This document shows positions 1 through 9,007 of a stretch of DNA of 35,331 nt, in pieces. Made by a program: the position numbers and the translations under genes. This stretch comes from Terriglobia bacterium (GTDB lineage Bacteria > Acidobacteriota > Terriglobia > UBA7540): NCBI GenBank assembly GCA_020072925.1, contig JAIQGA010000160.1:1-35331 (forward strand), in the 5' to 3' direction. The first letter of the stretch is position 1. Every line of letters begins with the position of its first letter. Under the pieces are notes generated by a model. The model made no database searches, was not told where the DNA came from, and saw only the letters and a program-made list of their open reading frames with translations.

Positions 1-11
1 CCGGATGAGAG

Positions 12-1043
12 CTACGGGGCCAGGATAACCTTCATGAGGTTCGGCTCACCGCCATACAGGCGCTGGAACCATGACGCACCCTCCGTGAGGGGCGCAACCG
101 CGCTGATCAAAGGATCCACGCGGATGGCCTTTCGAGCCAGCAGGTCAATGCAAACAGGGTATTCCCCGGACGAGGCGCATGACCCGAAAACCCGTATCTG
201 CCGCGTCACCACAGATTGAAGCGGCAGTTCAACCTTCGGGGAAAGGTTCCCGATCAAGGTCAGAATCCCGCCCTTGCGGAGGCTGGCGAGCGCAGTCTGT
301 AAAGCCGGCGTGTTCCCCACGACTTCCACGGCCACGTCCGCCCCTCGACCCGAAGTGTAGTCGCGCACGGCCTTCAGTACATCCGCCTTGCCGCCGTTGA
401 GACAAATTTCAGCCCCCAGCTCCCCCGCAAGGTGGAGTCTTCTCTCATCTATATCGACAGCGATGACGCGAGCGCAGCCTGAGAGCCGGAGAGCCTGAAC
501 GACCAGCAAACCGATCATTCCGGTCCCGACTACCACAGCCGTGTCGCCCAATTTTACCGGCGTTACTCCCACGGCGTGCACCGCCACCGATACGGCTTCG
601 ATCATGGCGGCATGTTCGAAGCTAAGAGCATCAGGGATCGGGTAAGTGATGTGCTGGGGAACCGCGACATACTCCGCGAAGGCCCCGTGCCGCCGGTACT
701 CGCCAGGGGAAACTCCCAGCACTTGGCGGTTGTCGCAAAGATTCACTTCGCCCCGCGTGCAGAAAAAGCACTTCCCGCAGTAAACCGTGGAGTCAAATGT
801 TACCCGTTCTCCCGCGTGGAACTTTGCCACGTTGTCGCCAGTTTTCCAGACGACGCCCGAGGCTTCATGGCCCATGACCAGCGGGGGAACACGTCTTCCC
901 GTGCTGCCGTCGAACCCGTGGATGTCACTCCCGCAAATCCCGCAGGCCTTCACCTGCACCAACAAGTCGTCAGGGCCGATCTGGGGCTCCGGCATTTCCG
1001 TCATCTCGAGCCTTTTGTACTCCTTTAACATTAGTGCCTTCAT
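12..1043 (-). CDS. Zinc-dependent medium-chain alcohol/sugar dehydrogenase
   Basis: This is a 343-residue member of the threonine/sorbitol dehydrogenase-like MDR family (COG1063 type), which oxidises a secondary alcohol of a sugar or sugar acid with NAD(P). Catalytic zinc ligands are visible as C37 (in GICGSD) and H59-E60. The structural zinc loop is C89, C92, C95 and C103. The Rossmann motif GTGMIG sits at 173-178, and D197 at the end of the second strand suggests NAD rather than NADP. The ATG at 1043 is preceded by GGGAG with about 5 nt spacing. It lies downstream of the GntR and cupin genes, so it may oxidise a fucose- or uronate-derived sugar before the lactonase and dehydratase encoded nearby. 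The family is clear; the substrate is inference. Confidence 0.93.
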   Translation of the reverse strand: MKALMLKEYKRLEMTEMPEPQIGPDDLLVQVKACGICGSDIHGFDGSTGRRVPPLVMGHEASGVVWKTGDNVAKFHAGERVTFDSTVYCGKCFFCTRGEVNLCDNRQVLGVSPGEYRRHGAFAEYVAVPQHITYPIPDALSFEHAAMIEAVSVAVHAVGVTPVKLGDTAVVVGTGMIGLLVVQALRLSGCARVIAVDIDERRLHLAGELGAEICLNGGKADVLKAVRDYTSGRGADVAVEVVGNTPALQTALASLRKGGILTLIGNLSPKVELPLQSVVTRQIRVFGSCASSGEYPVCIDLLARKAIRVDPLISAVAPLTEGASWFQRLYGGEPNLMKVILAP

Positions 1044-1331
1044 GTTGGCTCCCGCTTGCTGTCATTAAGGTGCTCGTCTCCGGTCCTGTTCTGAAAGGCT
1101 CGAAATCATGATTTTCACTCACCCGCCATGGGAATAGCTGGTGCAGGCGCATGTGAAGATCCAAGGCATCCTTGTCTTCCTCCGGAATATAGTTCAAGGC
1201 GAGAAGGCCGCCGTAAAGGAATCGCTTCGAGCCATATCTCGACTGGGTATTTGCTGGCCGAAAGAGTTACACAAGGTAATCAGCAGCATGAAAGAGTTGA
1301 CCGCCGCACAGAAGGCGGGGGCTTTGATGTG
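1044..1331. other. Intergenic stretch with a possible gene remnant
   Basis: No convincing complete gene lies here. On the minus strand a frame stays open from about 1266 down to 970. Its first part reads as plausible protein (YGSKRFLYGGLLALNYIPEE at about 1236-1177, then a DALDLHMRLHQLFPW-like stretch). It begins after a stop codon, has no convincing start or ribosome site, and then runs into the dehydrogenase gene. I do not recognise the family. It may be the decayed end of a lost gene, or chance. Confidence 0.25.
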
Positions 1332-1718
1332 TTATCGCTGGCTGCCAGGCACGTCCTGCTCCGAATAGCCCACGTCCGCTAAGGACTGTGCGCCTTCGAA
1401 AATCGTCTCGAAGCGGCGCCCGTTAATGATCATGACAATACTGTTCTCAACGTCTGCCCTGGGGGCGTGGACCAAACCTTTGGGGATAAGCAGGGCCTCT
1501 CCCGCGCCTAATGGAATGTCTGCTTGCCGCGTTTGAATTGTGACCTGCCCCTGATAGACAAACCAACCTTCGTCCGAATTGGGGTGGTGGTGCCAAGGGA
1601 AGGTACCCTTCACTTTTGCGACCCGCAAAGTATATTCGCCATCGACCCAGAAGACATTGAAGTTCTTGCGGGGCGGATGTGGGGCCAGTAGTTCCACAAT
1701 GTTAGTTTTCTTCAGCAT
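1332..1718 (-). CDS. Small cupin-domain protein
   Basis: This is a single-domain cupin of about 128 residues. Cupin motif 1 is visible as HHH at 43-45, E50 and the following glycines, then the GEALLIPKGLVHAP turn of motif 2. It should be a cytoplasmic beta-barrel binding a metal, of the small cupin type often found beside sugar-catabolism genes; the substrate is unknown. The reading frame can be extended to a TTG at 1787, which would overlap the end of the GntR gene by 19 bp. I prefer the ATG at 1718 because family members start just before the VNI/TNI-like strand, although its AAAGG abuts the ATG. It sits between the regulator and the dehydrogenase on the same strand, consistent with one operon. 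Confidence 0.8.
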   Translation of the reverse strand: MLKKTNIVELLAPHPPRKNFNVFWVDGEYTLRVAKVKGTFPWHHHPNSDEGWFVYQGQVTIQTRQADIPLGAGEALLIPKGLVHAPRADVENSIVMIINGRRFETIFEGAQSLADVGYSEQDVPGSQR

Positions 1719-1768
1719 CCTTTGGCCTCGAGCATTGAGCAGCGTAGCGCAAGTTTTCTTCACCGCGG

Positions 1769-2506
1769 CTAGCGCTTGAGCCGCCAATTCTCCCGCAGGA
1801 GTGGTTCCATGGCGTGTTGGATTGATTTGAGTCCGTAAATAACGTGTCCCCGCATGACTTCCTCGGCTTTCTGCGGGCTTCCTTCTACTATGGCAGTGAT
1901 TAGGTCCGCATGGAAAGTGGAGGGCAGGATCCGTCGTCCTGCTGTCGTGTCGTAAAGCCAGTTAAAAATAAGGACGTGATTTTTCTCGATTTCGGACTTC
2001 AACAACTCCGATCTTGCATACTCCGCGATCCTCATGTGAAGGTCGGCGTGGTACTTATTAACCGCATAACCGGAAGTGTCGTTGGACGTCTGGGCAGCTA
2101 AGTTGGCATACAGGGCATCAACATTTTCCGCCAGCCTTCGCAGTTCCAAGCGTTCCTGGAAAGTGGACCGCTCGGCGCAGAGGCGGGCCGCCTGGCACTC
2201 CAAGGCCTGGCGCAATTCGAATCGTTCGCGGATCTCGTCAGCATTGGGCACCTTAACTCTGGTTCCAGCCCGCGGCCGACTCTCCACAAGGCCCTCGATT
2301 TCCAGCCGTTGTAATGCCTCCGCCACCGGCACCAGGCTCATCTGGAACTGCTCGGCGAGCTTACGCCGCGAGAGAACGGAACCAACCGGCAAACTCCCGC
2401 GCAGCATTTGGTCCAGAATCAAGTGATAGGCCCGATCAGCCAAGCTCAGCCAGGAGCCCCCGTTTCTGGAGGCACCCGGCATTTCCCGCAAAGATGTTTC
2501 AGCCAT
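1769..2506 (-). CDS. GntR-family transcriptional regulator, FCD (FadR-like) subfamily
   Basis: This 245-residue DNA-binding regulator has a winged helix-turn-helix at about residues 22-88 (SRRKLAEQFQMSLVPVAEAL helix pair, then the wing SRPRAGTRV). An all-helical FCD ligand-binding domain follows at about 95-230, with the histidines expected of a metal or effector site (YHADLHMRIAEY, FHADLITAI, RGHVIYGL). FCD regulators commonly sense sugar acids such as glucarate, galactonate or hexuronates and repress their operons. It starts at an ATG preceded by GGGGAAA. It lies between the sugar-acid dehydratase gene upstream and the cupin and dehydrogenase downstream, so it probably controls the cluster. 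The effector is not known. Confidence 0.92.
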   Translation of the reverse strand: MAETSLREMPGASRNGGSWLSLADRAYHLILDQMLRGSLPVGSVLSRRKLAEQFQMSLVPVAEALQRLEIEGLVESRPRAGTRVKVPNADEIRERFELRQALECQAARLCAERSTFQERLELRRLAENVDALYANLAAQTSNDTSGYAVNKYHADLHMRIAEYARSELLKSEIEKNHVLIFNWLYDTTAGRRILPSTFHADLITAIVEGSPQKAEEVMRGHVIYGLKSIQHAMEPLLRENWRLKR

Positions 2507-2682
2507 CGGAACTTTCCCCGCTCACCGTTTCCGGTTAGGTTCAACTTTTCGATACCTGGCACCACCCCATCCGAGTGTGCCGCGAATAGGCACTCTCAGT
2601 GCCAGTCTCTAAGTGCTGCGCTATGACTCTAGCCGCTAACTGATATATAAGTATTTTCCCACAACCACCCCTCGTTTGCAAA

Positions 2683-3843
2683 CTAGACGTAGAATCCAGG
2701 CCGGGGGAGTAAGACGCCTGGGTGGCGCTCCAGCTCTTCCTCAACAAAATCGAACCCCAGGCCAGGGGCATCGCCCAGTTGAAAGTATCCTTGCTTAACC
2801 GGCAAAGGCTTGTCCAAGATGGTGTCCCGCCACGCGACATCGGTCAGCATAAATTCCTGCATGAGGAAGTTCGGGATGGAAGCCATGACGTGTGCGGAGG
2901 CAATGGTGGAGACCGGACCATTGGGGTTGTGCGGCGCTACCGGAACATTAAAGCACTCGCACAGGCTGGCGATCTTGCGCATTTCGCTGATCCCTCCGCA
3001 TCGGGTGATGTCCGGCATCAGGATGTCGGCGGCATGGCGCTCCAGGATGGGCCTGCACATATAACGACTGTGGAGTCGTTCGCCCACGCAAACCGGTAGC
3101 GGAATGTGGTGCTTGATTTCTGCAAGCTCGCCAGGAAATTCCGGGCCGGCAGGTTCCTCATACCACATGCAGTTGACATTCGCCTCCGCAATGCGATGAG
3201 CCATCTCCACCGCCGTAGGGCCATTCAACATGGCGTGGGTTTCCACGGCAATCGGGAAATCCTTACCCAAGGCTTCCTGGACTGCGACCAAGCGATCGAT
3301 GGCCAATTTCTTCTGCTCAGCACTTAGCGAGAGGTTGGGGGAAAGGTCCTGGCCGTACAAGTAGTTGGTGTGGGCGAAGGGGTCCAGCTTGCACGCCGAG
3401 AATCCCTGCAGAGCCATGTGCCGGGCCTGCGCCGCATATTGTTCGGGTCGGCCTTCCTGACCGAGGAACCAGTAGTTGGCATATAACTGAATCTGCTTCC
3501 GGTATGCTCCGCCCAACAATTCGTAAACCGGCAGCCCGGCCCGCTTGCCGGCGATATCCCAAAGCGCTATGTCGATGGCGCTGATGGCATCGAGGAGTGG
3601 CCCGGCCTGTCCCATCCAATGCATGTCCCGATAGAGCTTGGTCCACATATAGTCGATGCGCGTGGCATCCTCGCCAATCACCACGCTACCCACATATTGA
3701 CAGGCATGATAAACGAGCGGGCTGCCGGGCCAGTTGGTGGCCTCACCAATCCCTGTAATCCCCTCGTCCGTGTAGACCTTGACCAGTGTCCAATTGTATT
3801 TGATACCTTCAACGAGCCAGACCTTAACCTTGCTGATTTTCAC
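2683..3843 (-). CDS. Enolase-superfamily sugar-acid dehydratase (mandelate racemase/galactonate dehydratase-like)
   Basis: This 386-residue protein has the MR_MLE N-terminal capping domain (1-115) and C-terminal barrel. Barrel residues visible are K152 (CKLDPF), E201 and H203 (VETHAM), E229/E230 (YEEP), E255 (VGERLHS), D278 and H305 (APHNPNGP). This resembles the galactonate/mannonate/fuconate dehydratase branch, which removes water from an aldonic acid to give a 2-keto-3-deoxy acid. E201 occupies a metal-ligand position that is usually Asp. The start is a GTG with AAGGAGGG about 10 nt upstream. It lies 59 bp downstream of the alpha-fucosidase gene, so fuconate, galactonate and related acids are candidate substrates. 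The superfamily is certain; the exact substrate is not. Confidence 0.9.
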   Translation of the reverse strand: MKISKVKVWLVEGIKYNWTLVKVYTDEGITGIGEATNWPGSPLVYHACQYVGSVVIGEDATRIDYMWTKLYRDMHWMGQAGPLLDAISAIDIALWDIAGKRAGLPVYELLGGAYRKQIQLYANYWFLGQEGRPEQYAAQARHMALQGFSACKLDPFAHTNYLYGQDLSPNLSLSAEQKKLAIDRLVAVQEALGKDFPIAVETHAMLNGPTAVEMAHRIAEANVNCMWYEEPAGPEFPGELAEIKHHIPLPVCVGERLHSRYMCRPILERHAADILMPDITRCGGISEMRKIASLCECFNVPVAPHNPNGPVSTIASAHVMASIPNFLMQEFMLTDVAWRDTILDKPLPVKQGYFQLGDAPGLGFDFVEEELERHPGVLLPRPGFYV

Positions 3844-3902
3844 TCTCGCCGGACCCTCCTTTCCCTGGAATGTTCAGAGCGCCACACCATCTCCGCAGAG
3901 AA

Positions 3903-5408
3903 CTATGCAGACTGCGACTGAATCTTAAACACATAAGCGTGCCGGCAAGGCTTGTTCTCGGCGACGGAGGGGGGGATCTCAACCACCAGGGCCCCGCCAT
4001 CCTGATGCCAGGTCAAGGGCTGCTCAACTCCCAACATAAACACCTTTGACCCTTGCACAGCGCGCACGGACTTGATGGCGAACAGTTGCCCAGGCCACCC
4101 TATAGTCACCGCGTAGACAACATCACCGGTCTTGCTGCTCGTAAACCAAACGTTTTTCCCTTCCCGATAAACCCTGCGCGGCCGCGTATTGTAAATTGCC
4201 TCGCCGTTCACGCGGAGCCAGTCTCCGGCGTATTCGAGCCGTTCTACGGTTTCGGAAGGCCACCGCCCGTTGGGCATCGGGCCGAAGCCAACCTCAAAGT
4301 TGCCACCCTTCGCCGTAATCGCGATGAGGTTCTCAAGGATCCATTCTGGCGGTTTGTAAATGTCATTAGGTCGAAAGGAGAAGGCCGTCCCGCACGGATA
4401 AATGACCTTCCAAACACCGGGCGAGGGCCCTCCGGGCACTTCCCTCTCTGGCGTGTAGTAATCCCCGTAGGCCCCGATGCCCCGGCCTCGGATAATGACG
4501 TCAGGCTGTAGTTTTCTCACCATCATCGTGATTTCCGCAATGTCTTGAGCCGCCGCCTTCGGCCAGCCGATGTCAAAGTCGAGGTAATCGATCTTGCCGT
4601 AGTTGGTCATCAACTCGCGCACTTGCTCGCGCTCATGGTCAATGAAGGTCTGCCAGCGCCTGGGATCAGACTCTTTGGTGAAATGTGGGTCATAGTAGAG
4701 GTTAAACGGGTCCCACGCAAAAGCCGGATCGTGCCAGTCAACATGCGAGTAGTAGAGGCCGATCCCTAGCCCCTTTTTCCTGCCGGCTCTGACGAGGCTC
4801 CCCACGATGTCTTTCTTATACGGCCCGTCCATGATGCTGTAGTTTTGGACTACCTTCTCATAATACTCGACCCCGCCAGGGCCGTAACCCTTGGGAGTCA
4901 ATTGGATGGATTCCTGAGTGGTTTTTGTCGGCCACAAAGAAAAGCCATCATGGTGCTTGGTGGTGAAGGTAAAATACTTCAACCCTGCCCGCTGGAAAAA
5001 GTCCATCCACGCCGCGGCATCAAAATCCGTGGGGTCGAAGAACTGATATAGCACATTGTACATATTCCAAAACTGCTTGTTGGCTCCTGCCAATGCCCAG
5101 GAGGCGTCACTTCCGAGTAGACAGTAGAGGCCCCAGTGAATTCTAATGCCGAACTTCAGATCCTTGAATGCCTCAATCGCCGCTGGCGGTGCATGATGAT
5201 AGCTGGCATCCACACTGGTTGCCCATCCCCGCTGCATAGCCTCCCGATCCAGAGCCTTGTTCAATTCGAGGTACCGACTTTCGCCGTCGGGGGGCTCAGC
5301 AAAAACCTGCCCCGTGGTTTGACTGAGCATGGGAATTGTTCCCCCACCCAAACCACAAACCAGAGAGCCGGCCGCCAATGATTTCGTCAGAAAGTGTCGG
5401 CGTTTCAT
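3903..5408 (-). CDS. Alpha-L-fucosidase, GH29 family, Tat-exported
   Basis: This 501-residue glycosidase has a twin-arginine leader (MKRRHFLTKSLAAGS, cleavage near residue 37). GH29 signatures are FGIRIHWGLY at 86-95, KHHDGFSLWP at 151-160, SHVDWHDPAF at 221-230 and the nucleophile region LDFDIGW, where D279 aligns with the GH29 catalytic Asp. A GDYYTPEREVPGG segment follows, as in other bacterial GH29 enzymes. It should release alpha-L-fucose from glycans in the periplasm by a retaining mechanism. The ATG has GGGGTGA upstream. It lies between the MFS transporter and the sugar-acid dehydratase on the same strand, which links fucose release to sugar-acid catabolism. The acid/base residue was not assigned. 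Confidence 0.92.
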   Translation of the reverse strand: MKRRHFLTKSLAAGSLVCGLGGGTIPMLSQTTGQVFAEPPDGESRYLELNKALDREAMQRGWATSVDASYHHAPPAAIEAFKDLKFGIRIHWGLYCLLGSDASWALAGANKQFWNMYNVLYQFFDPTDFDAAAWMDFFQRAGLKYFTFTTKHHDGFSLWPTKTTQESIQLTPKGYGPGGVEYYEKVVQNYSIMDGPYKKDIVGSLVRAGRKKGLGIGLYYSHVDWHDPAFAWDPFNLYYDPHFTKESDPRRWQTFIDHEREQVRELMTNYGKIDYLDFDIGWPKAAAQDIAEITMMVRKLQPDVIIRGRGIGAYGDYYTPEREVPGGPSPGVWKVIYPCGTAFSFRPNDIYKPPEWILENLIAITAKGGNFEVGFGPMPNGRWPSETVERLEYAGDWLRVNGEAIYNTRPRRVYREGKNVWFTSSKTGDVVYAVTIGWPGQLFAIKSVRAVQGSKVFMLGVEQPLTWHQDGGALVVEIPPSVAENKPCRHAYVFKIQSQSA

Positions 5409-5503
5409 CGTTGTATCACCCCAATTTTAGCGATGCACCTTTCAAAATCCTGGCTCTGTAAATTCCTTTTGCCAAACACCTTCGCGACCGCGTTCCTACC
5501 GGT

Positions 5504-6742
5504 TCAGGCATTGCTGGCAGACTCCCCATCACGCGGCGCTAAGACAGGGCGAAGTGGACCCAAAACAAACCAAACAATCGCTAAGGCAACTATGGGGAGT
5601 GAACCAAATCCAATAAAGACGGGTAAGTACGAATAACGGTCAACCAGCCATCCAGTCACGAGAGCAAATAGCATACCGCCAAAGCCGGAGCCCACGCCGG
5701 CAAGTCCCCAGATCGTAGCCACCACACTCTTAGGGAACACGTCGGCCGGGAAGGCCAGCATATTGGCCGTCACTCCCGTGTAGCCCAGCATAGCCACGGA
5801 AACCAGCCCAATCGAAATACTCGCCGAGGGGGTCAACACGGCCGGTATGGCGCAAAGCATCAAAAGGGCAAATAGCGTAACTGCACTCTTCCGCGCGACG
5901 GTTAGAGGAATATTGCGGCGCAGCAGGGCTCCCGCCAGCCATCCGCCCAGCAAGTTTCCCACGCCCGCCACCATGAAAGGGATCCAGGCGTACATGCCGA
6001 TCGAGGCCATATCGAAATGCCGCGCCTGCTTCAAGTAGGCCGGAAACCAGAAGATGTAGAAGTACCACACGGGGTCCAGGAAGGCCTTGGCCAGGGTGAA
6101 GCTCCACACAAAGCGCGTACGTAACAACTGCCGCGCTGGGACAACGGTCGAACGTTCCTCGTTTTCGGCCTCGTGGGGTACGTGGTATATCAGCGACCAT
6201 ATGAGGACCCAGATCAGGCCGACTGTTCCGACCATAATGAAAGCCTCTCGCCAGCCTGTCTTCAAAACAATCCAGACCACGAGGGGAGGAGCGACGATGG
6301 CCCCAAAGGACGACCCGCTGTTGAAGATTCCCGAGGCCAAGGCCCTTTCCCTGGCGGGGAACCACTCCGCCACCACCTTCACACCCGCGGGCCAGTTGCC
6401 GGCCTCCCCCATTCCCAGAAGAAAGCGATAAAGGCCCAGCGTCCACGGCCCCTGCGCGAGGGCATGCAGGCCCGCCGCCACTGACCACCAAGCCGCCGTC
6501 AAGGCGTAACCAGCGCGGGTGCCCAACCTGTCGATGAGAGGCCCGGAAACCGCGTTCATGACCGTGTACGCCAACATGAAGGCGAAAATGACGCGGGAAT
6601 AGGCGGTATTGCTCATGTGGAATTGGTCGATCAACACTGGGGCGACGACCGAAAGAGTCTGGCGATCAAGATAGTTAATCGCCGTCGCCAGAAAGACCAG
6701 CGAGATCATGAGCCAGCGGAGGTTAGAGGAATGCGAAGTCAT
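5504..6742 (-). CDS. MFS transporter, anion:cation symporter (hexuronate ExuT-like) family
   Basis: This 412-residue major facilitator protein has about 12 hydrophobic segments. The first helix, ATAINYLDRQTLSVVAPVL, is the hallmark of the ACS branch (ExuT, GudP, DgoT). Other MFS markers are the loop PLIDRLGTRAGY after helix 2, LGMGEAGNWPAGVKVVAEWF in helix 4, and GGWLAGALLRRN in the second half. It should import an anionic sugar such as hexuronate, glucarate or galactonate with protons across the inner membrane. The ribosome site before the ATG is weak, so expression may depend on coupling to kdgD, which ends about 49 bp upstream. This fits the neighbouring keto-deoxyglucarate dehydratase. 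Confidence 0.92.
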   Translation of the reverse strand: MTSHSSNLRWLMISLVFLATAINYLDRQTLSVVAPVLIDQFHMSNTAYSRVIFAFMLAYTVMNAVSGPLIDRLGTRAGYALTAAWWSVAAGLHALAQGPWTLGLYRFLLGMGEAGNWPAGVKVVAEWFPARERALASGIFNSGSSFGAIVAPPLVVWIVLKTGWREAFIMVGTVGLIWVLIWSLIYHVPHEAENEERSTVVPARQLLRTRFVWSFTLAKAFLDPVWYFYIFWFPAYLKQARHFDMASIGMYAWIPFMVAGVGNLLGGWLAGALLRRNIPLTVARKSAVTLFALLMLCAIPAVLTPSASISIGLVSVAMLGYTGVTANMLAFPADVFPKSVVATIWGLAGVGSGFGGMLFALVTGWLVDRYSYLPVFIGFGSLPIVALAIVWFVLGPLRPVLAPRDGESASNA

Positions 6743-6790
6743 GGGATGAAGAAAGCACAGCTTACTGGAAAACCTCGCCGATATTCCGGC

Positions 6791-7732
6791 TCACGGAACT
6801 TCCACGATCGCCTGGCCGCGAAGGATTATCGATCGCAACTTTTCTTCAATCTCCTGAGGAGGGTTGAGGAGTGGAGGGCGCACCCCGCCGGCTGGCTTGC
6901 CTACCAGCTTCAGCCCCGTCTTGATCAAGGAGACAGCGTAGCCGCGGGCCTTGTCGCGAAGTTCCGCGAAAGGGATGTAGAACTCCCTCATGAGCTGGTC
7001 CAGCCGGGAGTCGTCGCCGCTCATTAGCGCGTGGTAGAACGCCCTGGCGATTCTCGGGACAAAATTAAGAACCGCGGAGGAGTAGCTGCAGATCCCCACG
7101 CCACGGAAAGCCCGAGCGTATATTTCCGCTGTGGGCATTCCATTGATGAACGCCAAGCGTTCACCAACTTTAAGGCGCATACGCACCAGACGTTCCATGT
7201 CTCCGTAGCCGTCTTTGAAGCCCGTGACATTGGGAATCTCGGCCAAACGGCCCACCGTTTCGGCCGTGAAAATGGCGTTGTCACGCTGGTAGATGATAAT
7301 GGGCAGATGGGTAGACGTGGCGATCTTCAAATAGTGTTGATACAAACCCTCCTGTTCGGCCTGAATGAGGTAAGGAGGCATCACCAGCAGGCCGTCCGCA
7401 TTCGCTTTCTCCGCACTGTTCACAAAATCCAAAGCGAGCTGGGTACCGTAGCCGACTCCAGCAATTACCGGAAATCTCCCCTGGACCTCTTCGACCGCGG
7501 CCCTCACCAGGAGGTCATATTCTCGCAACCCCAGCGAATAGAACTCGCCCGTGCCGCCACAGACAAAGAGAGCAGCAGGTTGGGCAGTCATTAAATACTG
7601 TAGTTGCTCGCGGTACCTCGGTAAATCAATGTCATTCCCCTCCGTAAATGGAGTAACGGGGAAAGCAAAAAGCCCCTGCAGTTTTCCTCGCAACTCCTCA
7701 GCCGATCTGGTCATATGAATTTCCCCTGCCAT
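6791..7732 (-). CDS. kdgD: 5-dehydro-4-deoxyglucarate dehydratase (KDG dehydratase)
   Basis: This 313-residue member of the dihydrodipicolinate synthase/N-acetylneuraminate lyase TIM-barrel family resembles the KdgD subgroup rather than DapA. It has FPVTPF near the N-terminus, GGTGEFYSL at 59-67, Y148 in the IIIYQRDN strand, and the Schiff-base lysine K173 in GFKDGYGDME. A GMPTAEIYARAFRGVG and YSSAVLNFVP block near residues 205-235 is also typical. The known reaction dehydrates and decarboxylates 5-keto-4-deoxyglucarate to 2-oxoglutarate semialdehyde in the cytoplasm. The ATG has GGAAGG 5 nt upstream. It lies 14 bp downstream of the CoA-transferase gene and just upstream of the transporter, which supports uronate/aldarate catabolism. 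A related keto-deoxy-sugar aldolase is the alternative. Confidence 0.88.
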   Translation of the reverse strand: MAGEIHMTRSAEELRGKLQGLFAFPVTPFTEGNDIDLPRYREQLQYLMTAQPAALFVCGGTGEFYSLGLREYDLLVRAAVEEVQGRFPVIAGVGYGTQLALDFVNSAEKANADGLLVMPPYLIQAEQEGLYQHYLKIATSTHLPIIIYQRDNAIFTAETVGRLAEIPNVTGFKDGYGDMERLVRMRLKVGERLAFINGMPTAEIYARAFRGVGICSYSSAVLNFVPRIARAFYHALMSGDDSRLDQLMREFYIPFAELRDKARGYAVSLIKTGLKLVGKPAGGVRPPLLNPPQEIEEKLRSIILRGQAIVEVP

Positions 7733-7746
7733 TAGAACCTTCCAAG

Positions 7747-8970
7747 TTAAGAAGAAGCGCCGGCATGCTCTCCGATCACCCCGTTCTTTCGCAATTCGGC
7801 AATTCCTTCACGGTCAAATCCCAATTCCGAAAGGATCTCTTCAGTGTTTTCTCCTAGCGCAGGAGGGCAGCGGCGGATCGACCCTGGCGTCCTGCTGAAT
7901 TTGATCGGTACGCCCAGTACCCGCAAGGGCATGGAACCCTTGTAGGGAATCTCAACTATCATTTGATTGATTTGAAGCTGCTCGTCTTTGGCCAACTGGC
8001 TGTAAGTCTGAACGGGACCGCACCAAAAGTCCTGCGGGCGCAAGTAGTGGAGCCACTCTTGAGTAGTACGGGTTCTGAAAACGGCCGCTATCGTCCGGTA
8101 AATCTCATCACGGTGCAGGAAGGCGGATTCATAGTCCGCGTATTTCTCCAGCTCTGGAAGTCCCAGGCAGGTAGCAAGCTTTGCCATCGGCGTATGAGCC
8201 AAAGCCAGATAGCCGTCCTTCGTCTCATAGATGCCATAGGGGGCACGAAAATACGCGTCCGCAATCCCTGCGCCACTGCGCTGGGGCTCGGCATTGCAAT
8301 TCAGGTAAGTTGTAAACTCTTGGGCTTGAAGGTCAATGGCAACATCCAACAGGCTGACCGCCACCCGTTGTCCCTCGCCGGTCCGTTGACGTTCAAAGAG
8401 CGCGGTGACAATCCCAAGGGCTAACTGCTGGCCCGCGACCGCGTCAATAATGGGCATGCCCACAGCGATGGGGGGATCACCTGCGCGTCCATTCAGCCAT
8501 GCCAACCCGCTCAGGCACTGAACCAGCAGGTCTTGACCCGGAAAGTCACGATACGGCCCCTCGGGGCCGTACCCTGTAATGCTCCCGTATATAAGTCCGT
8601 GATTAATAGAATGCACTGCGTCATACCCAAGCCCAAAACGCTCCATCACACCTGGACGAAAGTTTTCGATTAATACATCGGCGGTCTTGACCAGCCGGCG
8701 GCAGATTTCCACACCTTCTGTCGTCTTGAGGTTCAAGACCATACTCCGCTTGTTACGGTTCGCCGAAACAAAGGCGATGCGCTCGCCCGCCACGGTAAAG
8801 TTGGAAGCCGAGGCATAGCGACTACCCTCGCCTTTGGGAGGCGCCTCCACCTTGATTACTTCCGCCCCATAGTCAGCCACATGCCGCGCCGCCATAGGCC
8901 CAGCCATGAATTGCGAAAAATCCAGCACCCTGACACCTTCGAGCGGTCCGCCCTTTCCGTTCGCTCTCAC
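7747..8970 (-). CDS. CaiB/BaiF family (class III) CoA-transferase
   Basis: This 407-residue protein has the class III CoA-transferase hallmarks: VRVLDFSQFMAGPMAARHVADYGAEVIKVE at about 13-42, NRNKRSMVLNLKTTEG, LIENFRPGVMERFGLGYD, and the catalytic Asp D147 in FPGQDLLVQCLSGLA. Such enzymes move CoA between carboxylic acids through acyl-enzyme anhydride steps in the cytoplasm. The start is a GTG with a purine-rich AGGGGG upstream. The gene follows the PanE-like gene by 37 bp and precedes kdgD by 14 bp. With the nearby MaoC-type hydratase it could form a small acyl-CoA branch, perhaps for a C4-C5 organic acid made from the sugar acid. That pathway role is inference. Confidence 0.92.
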   Translation of the reverse strand: MRANGKGGPLEGVRVLDFSQFMAGPMAARHVADYGAEVIKVEAPPKGEGSRYASASNFTVAGERIAFVSANRNKRSMVLNLKTTEGVEICRRLVKTADVLIENFRPGVMERFGLGYDAVHSINHGLIYGSITGYGPEGPYRDFPGQDLLVQCLSGLAWLNGRAGDPPIAVGMPIIDAVAGQQLALGIVTALFERQRTGEGQRVAVSLLDVAIDLQAQEFTTYLNCNAEPQRSGAGIADAYFRAPYGIYETKDGYLALAHTPMAKLATCLGLPELEKYADYESAFLHRDEIYRTIAAVFRTRTTQEWLHYLRPQDFWCGPVQTYSQLAKDEQLQINQMIVEIPYKGSMPLRVLGVPIKFSRTPGSIRRCPPALGENTEEILSELGFDREGIAELRKNGVIGEHAGASS

Positions 8971-9007
8971 GGCCCTATCAGCCCCCTGTCACAACAGTAG
9001 CCTGCGA

